Part shown: positions 35,704-43,867 of the stretch, piece after piece | Layout of the letters: each line of letters opens with the position of its first letter | Numbering within the stretch: position 1 is the stretch's first letter | NCBI GenBank assembly: GCA_951828515.1 | Contig: OX639992.1 | Span: 3,636,217 to 3,700,216 of the forward strand | DNA from: an uncultured Poribacteria bacterium | GTDB taxonomy: Bacteria > Poribacteria > WGA-4E > WGA-3G | Length of the DNA: 64,000 nt | Reading direction: 5' to 3' | Position numbers and translations under genes: made by a program | The notes under the pieces: generated by a model | What the model saw: only the letters and a program-made list of their open reading frames with translations | The model's database searches: none | What the model was told of the DNA's origin: nothing

Positions 35704-36325
35704 TAGAAAATCTCAGCTTTCAAGCGATATTGAAAAGTATATTGATCCAAGTCTCGCCCAAAAAATGAAAGACGGAACAGCAGAGCAAAAGGTTGCCATA
35801 CTGTTCAGTTATATGGAAAAACGTGGACAGTCGTTCTACGATGAAGTTGTGACGCAACTGGAGCATGCCCTCCAATGTGCCGCCCTCGCGCAACAGAACG
35901 GCGCAAGTGCCACGCTGATTACGGGCGCATTACTCCACGACGTCGGACATATCATCTTAGATGAACACAATGCCGATAAAGCGTTCCTGGATACAGACCT
36001 GACGCACGAAGAGGTCGGCGCGCAGTATATGGAACCGTTTTTCCCAGATGCAGTTACGACACCGATCCGGCTGCATGTTCCCGCAAAAAGGTATCTCTGT
36101 ACAACCGATACCTCTTATCATGACGGGCTATCTGAGGCATCGAAAAAGAGTTTCATCGTTCAGGGAGGCGTCATGTCAGACGAGGAGCGGGAGGCGTTTG
36201 AACAGATTCCGCATTTCCAAGAGGGGGTCACTCTACGGCGGTGGGACGATCTCGCAAAAGTGAAAGGACTGGAGACTGCTGAATTAGAAACCTATCGAGA
36301 CATCGTGCAGCAGTGCTTAATATAG
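35693..36325 (+). CDS. HD-domain oxygenase, PhnZ/TmpB-like
   Basis: 210 aa; AAGGGA inside the preceding gene serves as ribosome binding site. QLEHALQCAALAQQNGASATLITGALLHDVGHI contains the first metal histidine and the HD pair; DLTHEEVGAQYM and IRLHVPAKRYL supply further histidines, and RRWDDLAKV a late aspartate. This ligand set matches the mixed-valence diiron HD oxygenases of the PhnZ group rather than HD phosphohydrolases. SFYDEVVTQLEH retains a glutamate where PhnZ has a substrate-gating residue; the paired tyrosine may be shifted by one. It probably oxidises the product of the preceding PhyH enzyme. Confidence 0.88.
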   Translation: MTFDRKSQLSSDIEKYIDPSLAQKMKDGTAEQKVAILFSYMEKRGQSFYDEVVTQLEHALQCAALAQQNGASATLITGALLHDVGHIILDEHNADKAFLDTDLTHEEVGAQYMEPFFPDAVTTPIRLHVPAKRYLCTTDTSYHDGLSEASKKSFIVQGGVMSDEEREAFEQIPHFQEGVTLRRWDDLAKVKGLETAELETYRDIVQQCLI

Positions 36326-36356
36326 AATTCAAGAAGAAAGAAAACTTGAGGTAAAA

Positions 36357-37034
36357 ATGAACTACGAAGCAATCGAATCAAAATTCATCGCAACACCAGA
36401 AAAAGGCGAAGTCTCCTCAATACTGATACGTCCAGACGACGCGAAGTGGTTGTTGGTGCTCGGACACGGTGCCAGTACGACTATGAGACATTCAACGCTT
36501 CAAATGATCGCTGAACGGTTAGCAGATATCGGCATCGCCACATTCCGGTATCAGTTCCCTTACATGGAACGTGGTGGGGGTGGACGCGAATCGCAAGCGG
36601 TGGCTCTGGCAACCGTGCGATCTGCTGTTGCAGCCGCACACGAGGCTGCCGGTGATGTATCAATTCTCGTTGGAGGGCATTCCTATAGCGGACGTATGTC
36701 TTCGCTCACAGCAGCAGAAGCACCGATCGAACACGTCCAAGGTCTCGTATTCTTCGCGTTCCCACTGCATCCTTCTGGAAAAGAGGGAACAGAACGTGCC
36801 GAGCACCTTGATGACGTTACTGTGCCAATGCTATTTTTATCTGGCACCCGTGATAAGTTGGCGGTACTTGACCTGTTGGGACCGGTCTGTGAGAAACTCG
36901 GCGACAAGGCGACTTTGCATCTCTTGGACACAGCAGATCACGGGTTCAAAGTGCTGAAACGCCGTAAAACCGAAGAAGATGTTTTCGTAGAGATGGCGCG
37001 GGTACTCAGTGAATGGATTGAAACACTGGATTAA
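36357..37034 (+). CDS. Alpha/beta-hydrolase (KANL3/Tex30-like or dienelactone hydrolase type)
   Basis: 225 aa; TGAGGTAAAA precedes the ATG, 31 bases after the HD gene. LLVLGHGAS forms the oxyanion-hole strand, GGHSYSGRM the nucleophile elbow with the catalytic serine, FLSGTRDKLA the aspartate and DTADHGFKV the histidine. No signal peptide. The lid seen in many esterases is short. It shares the operon with the two oxygenases and could hydrolyse an ester or release a product, but the substrate is not readable. Confidence 0.88.
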   Translation: MNYEAIESKFIATPEKGEVSSILIRPDDAKWLLVLGHGASTTMRHSTLQMIAERLADIGIATFRYQFPYMERGGGGRESQAVALATVRSAVAAAHEAAGDVSILVGGHSYSGRMSSLTAAEAPIEHVQGLVFFAFPLHPSGKEGTERAEHLDDVTVPMLFLSGTRDKLAVLDLLGPVCEKLGDKATLHLLDTADHGFKVLKRRKTEEDVFVEMARVLSEWIETLD

Positions 37035-37062
37035 TAAACCCACCACAAACCATACATCGGGA

Positions 37063-37104
37063 GGTGCGGTGTTTTTGATAGGGTGTTTCCCTCGTAACCG
37101 CACC
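37063..37104. repeat. GGTGCGG inverted repeat, third copy
   Basis: GGTGCGGT (37063-37070) and ACCGCACC (37097-37104) with a 26-base loop that itself folds (GGGTGTTTCCC). It lies 28 bases after the hydrolase gene. The rest, 37105-37506, has no supported gene; TTGACA at 37447 may be part of the next gene's promoter. Confidence 0.6.
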
Positions 37105-37506
37105 GAATATCACAATCCGGTTATTTTTATCTCGGAAGTGCACTGATAACATACCATAGAAGCGTTGCGATACCGCTATGTTGATTGCCCTTCGATCGCT
37201 GAGTTCTATAGTGAATGCTACCGTGCCGACATCCCATCGCGTTGTAGAGTGCTGTCTTTTTCACGCTTACCAGTTTTACGACACTTTCCCTTGTCAATTT
37301 CGACATTTCAAACACCTCTAAACACTTCCAATTTATAAGAATCTAACGTAAAAAAATGCGCGTTCGGTACAAATAATGAATCCTTAGACTGAATTCATGA
37401 AAAAAGGCTTAAAAAAAATGAATTTGCAATATAATGGTAATGTAATTGACATACAATGATGTCTACATATTTTGATAATTCACTATAATTCCCATTGGAT
37501 AGAAAA

Positions 37507-38649
37507 ATGCCTACAACCTCTTTCAAAATCGTCACCGTTGAAAGTGAACTTTACGAGTGGGACAAACCGCCGATTTGGAACGGCATGCACGTCTACGATA
37601 AAGGTAGGCTCCATCTGGTTAAGGTTACCGCCCGAAATGGGAGTGATGCGTTCGTCGGATACGGCTTCAATGGCGGAACCGCCGCGACCCGTCCGCTCCA
37701 TCTGTTCCCAATGTTTGTAGATTTGTTCCGTCCTACTTTGATTGGGCGCGATGTAACAGATACCGCTTACGTCTCGCGGTTAGCCGAGAACTACAAAATC
37801 TATGGACCCGGCGGCTATCATACACAGGTTTTGGCGGCAATAAACCAAGCATGCTGGGATATCCGCGGAAAGATAGAAGGAAAATCCGTTCATACCCTAC
37901 TTGGAGGCACACAAGGACGTATCCGCACATACATTGCCGGTGGCTATTATGGCAGAGGTAAGGGGTTTGATGAACTGCGCGAAGAAATGGCGCGCAACAT
38001 AAACGAATTCAATGCCACCGCAGTCAAGATGAAAATTGGAGATCCAGCGGCTGGACTTGAGACAGACATCAAACGGATCGAGGCAGTCCGCGAAACTGTC
38101 GGTCCCGATACAACCCTAATGGTAGACGCGAATTGTGCATGGTCGGTTGAAAAGGCGTGCGAATGCCTCCCAGCACTTCAGGCGAACGACATCTTCTGGT
38201 TTGAAGAACCGATCCACAGCCACGACTACAGAGGACACAAGGCACTGCACGAAATAGCGAAAGATTATGGAATCCAGATTGCCACCGGAGAAAACGGATA
38301 CGGTTTACACTATTTCCAAACACTCATTGATTGTGAAGGCGCGGACGTTTTCAATCTGGATGTCGCCATCCTTCCGGGGTACGAACCGGCATTGCAGGTA
38401 GTAGAAGAAGCATTAGTAGCCAAAAAGTTAGTTGCCCCGCACGGGGCACAAGAATTGCAAATCCATATCGCTGCCAGTCGAGACAACGGCTTGATGTTAG
38501 AGTATTACCCACCCGCCGTTGATCCATTACGCGGTGAGATGTTCTTACCAACGATGGTTTTAGAATCCGACGGACATGTCACAGTTCCGTCTCGACCCGG
38601 TATCGGCTTTGTTCCAAACTGGGAATTGCTAAAACATCACCGTGTGTGA
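37507..38649 (+). CDS. Mandelate racemase/muconate lactonizing enzyme family (enolase superfamily)
   Basis: 380 aa from the ATG at 37507; a TTG 12 bases earlier (37495) is possible. The capping domain is at 1-120 and the barrel afterwards. Active-site residues of the mandelate racemase group are visible: AVKMKIGDP (the K-x-K base), LMVDANCAW (metal Asp), FEEPI (metal Glu), IATGENGYG (third metal Glu) and LVAPHGAQE (His base). LGGTQGRIRTYIAGGYY ends the cap-barrel junction. Both bases are present, so it could racemise or dehydrate a sugar acid; the substrate is unknown. Monocistronic by spacing. Confidence 0.93.
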   Translation: MPTTSFKIVTVESELYEWDKPPIWNGMHVYDKGRLHLVKVTARNGSDAFVGYGFNGGTAATRPLHLFPMFVDLFRPTLIGRDVTDTAYVSRLAENYKIYGPGGYHTQVLAAINQACWDIRGKIEGKSVHTLLGGTQGRIRTYIAGGYYGRGKGFDELREEMARNINEFNATAVKMKIGDPAAGLETDIKRIEAVRETVGPDTTLMVDANCAWSVEKACECLPALQANDIFWFEEPIHSHDYRGHKALHEIAKDYGIQIATGENGYGLHYFQTLIDCEGADVFNLDVAILPGYEPALQVVEEALVAKKLVAPHGAQELQIHIAASRDNGLMLEYYPPAVDPLRGEMFLPTMVLESDGHVTVPSRPGIGFVPNWELLKHHRV

Positions 38650-38824
38650 CAGCGAATCGATAGAAACTATTCCTCCCTCAATTTCTCCTCCACTCAGCAA
38701 AAGAAAAAATCTGTTACCTCATTCCCAATTCTTTCGTTACCTAATAACATATTAAACCTATGTGATTTCACACAAGGTACCTACTACTGTTAACGGAATG
38801 CATTCCCGAAAGGAGATCCATATA

Positions 38825-39355
38825 ATGGATAGGACAGCCGCAGACTACCAGAAAGACCTGCTCTGGCAGACAGCACTTGAAACCTTCTACCGCGTCGCTT
38901 ACACCGAAAGTCTCATGACCTCAGCACTGCAAATGTGGAGACCGGTAGACGGAGTTATCAAAAGCACGGTGACTCTCGCCACTATCGCCTCAGTCATGGT
39001 CGGATGGATGGCATGGGGAACACCAGCAGGAAAAGTAGCATGGCTACTCATCGCAGGCGGTGCCGCATTTTTAGCACTTCTGCATGTCATTCTTAAGATT
39101 TCGGACCGCGTCTCTGATTTGAGCCATAATGAGCAGTATTTCAAGAGTTTACGCCTCAATATGGAGCGGTTTATCTACGAAATGGAAGCCAACCCGGACT
39201 TCCCATTAGAGCAATTCAAAGTGACATTTGAACATTACCGAGAATGGCTGTTGGTCGGTTCACAAATGCTAAAGGACGACTTTCTTTTGACGCGTAGACA
39301 CCGCCAAAAAGTTCAAGAAAAGTTGAACCAACAGATGGGAGATATGATTGTATGA
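38825..39355 (+). CDS. Two-TM protein with cytoplasmic helices (SLATT-like layout)
   Basis: 176 aa from the ATG at 38825 with AAGGAG 9 bases upstream. Residues 1-45 are a helix (YQKDLLWQTALETFYRVAYTE), then two TM segments at about 50-70 (TVTLATIASVMVGWMAWG) and 75-95 (VAWLLIAGGAAFLALLHVI), then a long charged helical region (HNEQYFKSLRLNMERFIYEME, FKVTFEHYREWLLVGSQML). The layout is that of SLATT-type membrane effectors, but no sensor gene of those systems is adjacent. ATGA overlap with the next gene implies coupling. Function unproven. Confidence 0.75.
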   Translation: MDRTAADYQKDLLWQTALETFYRVAYTESLMTSALQMWRPVDGVIKSTVTLATIASVMVGWMAWGTPAGKVAWLLIAGGAAFLALLHVILKISDRVSDLSHNEQYFKSLRLNMERFIYEMEANPDFPLEQFKVTFEHYREWLLVGSQMLKDDFLLTRRHRQKVQEKLNQQMGDMIV

Positions 39356-39627
39356 AAGAGCAACCTGTTGAAAACAGAGAACATGTCCTTGGGCATTCAA
39401 TAGGTCAACGCCCAATACATACGACTTATGAACCACCAGGACCGCTGCCACAGTTTCGGCCCCGTCCGAAGTTAAGTCCAGTATCATCGCAACCGCAACC
39501 AGTGCCAAAACGACTTCTACATGTGGCATCGGCTGTGAAATCAACACAGAGGGCTCCATCAGAACAGAGGGCTCCATCAGAGGTATCTTCTGAACCAGCA
39601 GCCACACCTGCCCCGAAGGAAAAGTAG
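39352..39627 (+). CDS. Small proline-rich protein coupled to the two-TM protein
   Basis: 91 aa. The start overlaps the previous stop (ATGA). Rich in P, Q and S with PRPKLSPVSSQPQPVPK and an in-frame duplication APSEQRAPSE (from a repeated 15-18 base stretch). No TM or fold is visible, so it is probably disordered. It would be dismissed by size, but the ATGA overlap and shared strand support it as a partner gene. Confidence 0.65.
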   Translation: MKEQPVENREHVLGHSIGQRPIHTTYEPPGPLPQFRPRPKLSPVSSQPQPVPKRLLHVASAVKSTQRAPSEQRAPSEVSSEPAATPAPKEK

Positions 39628-39656
39628 TTGACTTAATTTATGATTTCTGCTACAAT
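39628..39656 (+). promoter_or_regulatory. Promoter of the LamG gene at 39.7 kb
   Basis: TTGACT (39628-39633), 17-base spacer, TACAAT (39651-39656); the gene starts 36 bases later. Confidence 0.7.
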
Positions 39657-39692
39657 CCTCTCAAAATTTGAACAGTGGGAGGGTAAAATGTC

Positions 39693-40487
39693 ATGAGACA
39701 GATTTACTTGGTTCTATTTATCAGTATATTTGTCATCACCTCTGCATCCGCCGGAATCCCAGACGATGAGGATTTGCTTCTGTGGATTGGCGAAGGCAGC
39801 GGAAATAAAGCTGTTGACGGCACCGGAAACGGAAACGATGGAACGTTCAGCGGCGCAGCAAAATGGGTCGCTGGCCAGGGCAAATATGCTGCTGGAATTT
39901 CACTCAGAGGTGCAGAATCCTTCATGGAAGTCCCCAACGTTATCACAGAGGCAGGAAGTCTGTTGTTCTGGTTCAAGCCGGATTGGGATGGCAAGGATGG
40001 CAAAGATTATCGCATTTTTGATGCAAGTCTCGGACCTATCTATTTCTTCGTCTCGAAGGGTGCGAATCACGCCGATATCAACCCCGAAGATTTCGGTTTC
40101 TACTTTGAAGCCGCAGATGATGCCGACTGGCAAGATATTGAATTCGACCCCGCAGGTGTCATCAAAAAAGATGAATGGTTCCATTGCGCCGTTACCTGGG
40201 ACTTCGCAGGTGAGCCCCCGTTCATCTACATCGACGGTAAAGAGGCAGCGACCAGCCGTAAAATTACTGGTGGCTTCCCCGCACTTCACGAAAAACCGCG
40301 ATTCGGTTGGGAAACAATCCAATATGTCGCAATCACGAACGGGGCAGAGGGAATCATTGATGAAATCTCATTTTGGCAACGCGCACTTGAAGAAAATGAG
40401 ATTCAGGAGATGATGGATATCAGTCTGGATGTCGAAGCAGCGGGAAAACTGGCCGTCACATGGGGTGAACTGAAAGTACGGCAATAA
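39693..40487 (+). CDS. Secreted LamG-domain protein with WGELK tail
   Basis: 264 aa; GGGAGGGT lies 10 bases before the ATG, while an ATG 5 bases earlier meets an immediate stop. Signal peptide 1-20 (IYLVLFISIFVITSASA). LamG features: LLLWIGEGSGNKAVDGTGNGNDGT, AGSLLFWFKPDWDG, DEWFHCAVTWDFAG, FIYIDGKEA, IIDEISFWQRALEENEIQ. It ends VEAAGKLAVTWGELKVRQ, the shared tail. Its own promoter and terminator make it a single-gene unit. Extracellular ligand unknown. Confidence 0.88.
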   Translation: MRQIYLVLFISIFVITSASAGIPDDEDLLLWIGEGSGNKAVDGTGNGNDGTFSGAAKWVAGQGKYAAGISLRGAESFMEVPNVITEAGSLLFWFKPDWDGKDGKDYRIFDASLGPIYFFVSKGANHADINPEDFGFYFEAADDADWQDIEFDPAGVIKKDEWFHCAVTWDFAGEPPFIYIDGKEAATSRKITGGFPALHEKPRFGWETIQYVAITNGAEGIIDEISFWQRALEENEIQEMMDISLDVEAAGKLAVTWGELKVRQ

Positions 40488-40558
40488 CGACGTGACGAAA
40501 TCAGCTGTATTGCTGAATGCCGGTGTTTAAACTATATTGTTACAGCACAACGTTAGAT

Positions 40559-40585
40559 AAGTCTGGTGATTCCATCGCCAGACTT
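40559..40585 (+). terminator. Terminator after the LamG gene
   Basis: AAGTCTGG (40559-40566) pairs with CCAGACTT (40578-40585), followed by ATTTATTTT. GAT/ATC can add pairs inside. The remaining bases to 40798 show no gene. Confidence 0.8.
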
Positions 40586-40798
40586 ATTTATTTTAACTCG
40601 TGTGCAAAAAACGTGTTATGGGACTGAAATCTTTTAGAAGGCGGTGCTGTGGTTGCCCAAATTATAAGTAGACAAATATCATGGCGTGTGTCTTAACAAA
40701 CATCGCGATAACGTACAAATTCCCAATGCAGGTTGAGAATTAACCAGAAACCTGCCTGAAATATAATCGAAGGCAGATCGGAAGCCATAAATTAAAAA

Positions 40799-42085
40799 TC
40801 ATAAAAGCGATTGGGAGGTTTTGCCAAGAAACCGCGGTAGCCACAAACTCAACTCTGGAACATACGTCACCAATACAAGTGCTACCAGCAGCAATGCAAT
40901 GAACAATAGCACAGAGCGGTAAAGCAGCAGGACAGATCGATCAAACTTCATACTTGAGATGAAAAGATTCATTCCCACAGGTGGTGTCAAATAACCAATT
41001 TCAAGGTTCGTTAAGACAATAATACCAAGATGCGCCTTGTCGATTCCAAATTGTTCGGCAATCGGGAGCAGCAACGGCACAACAATAATCACCGCCGAAA
41101 AAATGTCCATCAGACACCCGACAATCAGCAGGAAAATATTGAGACCAATAAGCGTGATAACACGGCTTTCCGTTGTTGATTGAATCCAATCAAGGACAGC
41201 CGTAGGTACCTCAAGTGTGATGAGATAGTTTGTCAATCCTAAAGCGATACCGAGAATGATGAGGATAGCACCTACAAGCACCGTGCTCTCCTTGACAATA
41301 CGGGGCAATACTCTCAACGAAATAGAACGGTGGATTCCAACCTCAATGATACAGGCATAGATAGCTGTTAGTGCTGCCGCTTCGTCCAGCGTAACGATAC
41401 CGGACAAGATTCCTCCCAACACAATGAACGGCAGGAGCAGTTCCCACTTCGCTTCCCAGAGCGTTCGCAGAAAGACCCTCCAATCAAACGGAGTAGTCTC
41501 AGTTCGTTTGAAGAAACTCCATCCGCAACTGTAAAGGCTCAGTATAGCCAGAATCAGGATCCCAGGGAGAATACCAGCAAGGAACATCCTGTCGATACGG
41601 ACTTGGGCGATAATCGCATAAAGAATAAGGGGGACACTCGGAGGAAACAACAGCCCGATACTCCCAGAAGCCGTCACCAAGCCAAGCGAAAACTTTTCGT
41701 TATACGTCTGCCGTAGGATTGGATAGAGCAATCCACCGAGGGCGATAATCGTTATGCCGGAGGCACCTGTGAAAGTTGTAAAGAACGCACAGGTAAAGAG
41801 CACGACGACAGCAATACCGCCCGGTAGCCAACCAACGCTCGCTCGCGCAAACGCCACCAATCGTTGTGGTGCCTTCCCTTCAGCGATTATATACCCCGCA
41901 AAAGTGAAGAGTGGAATAATCAGAATCGTTGAGTTCCGTGTGAGTCGATTGAAATCGATCAGAATCGCTGAAATCGGTTCGCCTGCCATAGCGTATCCGA
42001 TAATCGAGGCACCACCAAGTAAGGCGAAAAGTGCACCACCGAAAAGCGCGAATCCAACCAATCCAATGCCGATTATTAAGCCCAT
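40799..42085 (-). CDS. dctM: TRAP transporter large permease
   Basis: 428 aa, about twelve TM segments. Family landmarks: ALLGGASIIGYAM, FAGYIIAEGKAPQRLVAFA, FTTFTGASGITIIALGGLLYPIL, LGLVTASGSIGLLFPPSVPLILYA, and ITLIGLNIFLLIVGCLMDI. DctM is the ion-coupled transport subunit for dicarboxylates or other organic acids. The start is joined to the end of the small permease gene as TGATG. The periplasmic binding subunit (DctP) is not encoded nearby. The adjacent LarA-like enzyme suggests a 2-hydroxy acid as substrate. Confidence 0.95.
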   Translation of the reverse strand: MGLIIGIGLVGFALFGGALFALLGGASIIGYAMAGEPISAILIDFNRLTRNSTILIIPLFTFAGYIIAEGKAPQRLVAFARASVGWLPGGIAVVVLFTCAFFTTFTGASGITIIALGGLLYPILRQTYNEKFSLGLVTASGSIGLLFPPSVPLILYAIIAQVRIDRMFLAGILPGILILAILSLYSCGWSFFKRTETTPFDWRVFLRTLWEAKWELLLPFIVLGGILSGIVTLDEAAALTAIYACIIEVGIHRSISLRVLPRIVKESTVLVGAILIILGIALGLTNYLITLEVPTAVLDWIQSTTESRVITLIGLNIFLLIVGCLMDIFSAVIIVVPLLLPIAEQFGIDKAHLGIIVLTNLEIGYLTPPVGMNLFISSMKFDRSVLLLYRSVLLFIALLLVALVLVTYVPELSLWLPRFLGKTSQSLL

Positions 42086-42615
42086 CAGTCTGATTCTCCT
42101 TCGACAGTACTCGGAGTCGTCTGTTCACCACCCGTTAAATGGATGCCAATTTGAAGGAGTATATGGATGCCGATGAGGACAAAACCGTAGGGGATAATCG
42201 CCTTCGCCCACCATAGAGGAACACTTCCAATTAATACAGCCTCGCTCAATTGTTCATCGTGTAGAAAGATAAAGCCGTAATGTGCCAGAATCCCAACGAC
42301 AATTAAGGCGAGGCAGTCAACGACAAGGTTGCTCCAGCGCGTGATTCTTTTGGGTAATATCCGACTGAGCACATCAATGCTGATGTGTCTTCTTTCGCAA
42401 GTCGCGAGTGACGCACCCAAGAGGCAGAGCCAAAGGGTTAAATGCTGGAGCATTATATCGCTCCACAAGAGGCTCGCGCTGAACACGTAGCGCATGACGA
42501 TTTTGAGGATCGCGAGTCCTAACATCATCGCGATAATAAGACACAGCAAACCGGTTTCGATCTTACCTAAGGAGGTATTAATGTTCTGGAAGAAAGTTTC
42601 TAATTTATGATTCAT
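42085..42615 (-). CDS. dctQ: TRAP transporter small permease
   Basis: 176 aa from the ATG at 42615; longer starts run into larA. Four TM segments (IETGLLCLIIAMMLGLAILKIVMRYVF; LQHLTLWLCLLGASLAT; VDCLALIVVGILAHYGFIFL; IIPYGFVLIGIHILLQIGI), with the SLLWSDIMLQHL and ERRHISIDVL motifs of DctQ. It overlaps larA upstream by 11 bases and abuts dctM downstream, so translation is coupled. Ribosome binding site weak, as expected for a coupled gene. Confidence 0.93.
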   Translation of the reverse strand: MNHKLETFFQNINTSLGKIETGLLCLIIAMMLGLAILKIVMRYVFSASLLWSDIMLQHLTLWLCLLGASLATCERRHISIDVLSRILPKRITRWSNLVVDCLALIVVGILAHYGFIFLHDEQLSEAVLIGSVPLWWAKAIIPYGFVLIGIHILLQIGIHLTGGEQTTPSTVEGESD

Positions 42616-43867
42616 TCGCGAGTACTTGGATTCCAGCCGCTGGTAGGACAGCAACCTTCGCCTGTGCTGGGAGTTTTTCTGCGAACAGAGCAATCAACTG
42701 ATCCAGATCTCGGAAAAGCAGCGCGCCGGGATGCTTCTTGTAAAAATCGTCTACCAAAAAGTGTTCCGACCAGACGTGCAGTTGATCTTGAGTTCCGAGT
42801 TGTGGTGCAGGTAGTTCAGATTCTGTCCTTTCTGCCTTCTCTTGGACGAAACGGACATAATCAATCTGCTCGAACAACCCGTGGTAGCAGATGCCGTCGC
42901 TTGCCGGATTGAGTGCCATACTATACACCTTCTCAAAATGGGATAATGCCCACAAAGCCTTGCCCGTTTGAATCGGATCGCTGTCAAGCGGGTAACAGTT
43001 AAGCACAACCAGATCCGTCTCTTTTCGACTCGTTTCCGGTATCACCGTGCCGTAAGTGTCCAAAGCGAAGTGTGCTCCCTTGCGATGTGCCTGCACAAAA
43101 TCACCCACAAACAGTCCACAAATTTCCCGGCGACTATTGAGCACAACATTAGCGATTACATCAAGACCGAGAACAGCAGCGACCGCCTCAGAGAAATCGC
43201 GATGATCGGGTTCGCTCCCTTTTCTTTCTATCACAGCGTGTCCACGCCCCGGCGAAAAGGTATGGAAATAGAACATCGTCGCGAAACCAGCAATCCCCGG
43301 TACAACTAACTTCGCACCGCCGCCGAAACCGACAGAGCCATGAGGATAGATGCCTCCCAAACATATCTTGAAATCCGCATCTGCAACGACACGGTCCAGA
43401 TAGATAGGCATACCGTTATCGAGGTTCCCCAAGGCGCGTAAATCACCCCCCATAAAGTTGTGGTTTGTCGCCTCATATTCGGCAGCAATATCCGCGCCGA
43501 TCTTCTTTGCAACTTCTTCATCAGTGATCGGGCGATGTGAACCGCCACCAACGACAAATCGGATCTCGGATTTCGGGACACCTGCCGCAGATAGCTCACG
43601 CAGGAGAAATGGAATCACTTTCGCCGCAGGCGTCGGACGGCTCAAGTCGTCTACGACGATAGCGGCACTCTTTTTGCCTTTCGCCAGTTCCGAAATTCTG
43701 GGTGTGCCGATCGGTTTGGCAAATGCCCGTTCAATTTGGGCATCTGAAAGCGCGGGAGCATCTTTCGGACCCAACGTTTCTACTTCCCAGCCGGTCGGAA
43801 AATTCAGTGTTAGTTCCTCGTCTCCGTACCAAGCACGGGAGTGCACCGTAGCAGTATTTTTCATCAT
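42605..43867 (-). CDS. LarA-family nickel-pincer enzyme (lactate racemase-like)
   Basis: 420 aa, DUF2088 type. IVVDDLSRPTPAAKVIPFLL, VVGGGSHRPITDEE and NHNFMGGDLRALG belong to the N-terminal domain; ICLGGIYPHGSVGFGGGAKLVVPGIAG holds the histidine and the lysine to which the nickel-pincer cofactor is attached in LarA. LarA relatives racemise or epimerise 2-hydroxy acids. The start ATGATG overlaps the pyrG stop. Cofactor genes larB, larC and larE are not in this window. Its neighbours dctQ-dctM would import the substrate. Confidence 0.9.
   Translation of the reverse strand: MMKNTATVHSRAWYGDEELTLNFPTGWEVETLGPKDAPALSDAQIERAFAKPIGTPRISELAKGKKSAAIVVDDLSRPTPAAKVIPFLLRELSAAGVPKSEIRFVVGGGSHRPITDEEVAKKIGADIAAEYEATNHNFMGGDLRALGNLDNGMPIYLDRVVADADFKICLGGIYPHGSVGFGGGAKLVVPGIAGFATMFYFHTFSPGRGHAVIERKGSEPDHRDFSEAVAAVLGLDVIANVVLNSRREICGLFVGDFVQAHRKGAHFALDTYGTVIPETSRKETDLVVLNCYPLDSDPIQTGKALWALSHFEKVYSMALNPASDGICYHGLFEQIDYVRFVQEKAERTESELPAPQLGTQDQLHVWSEHFLVDDFYKKHPGALLFRDLDQLIALFAEKLPAQAKVAVLPAAGIQVLANES

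Noticed and set aside
35693-36325. HD-domain protein as a phosphohydrolase
   Set aside because: The extra histidines and the overlap with a PhyH oxygenase fit PhnZ-type oxygenases better than HD phosphohydrolases.
37127-37315. Open frame of 62 codons on the minus strand
   Set aside because: Lies within a region of dispersed repeats and has no ribosome binding site.
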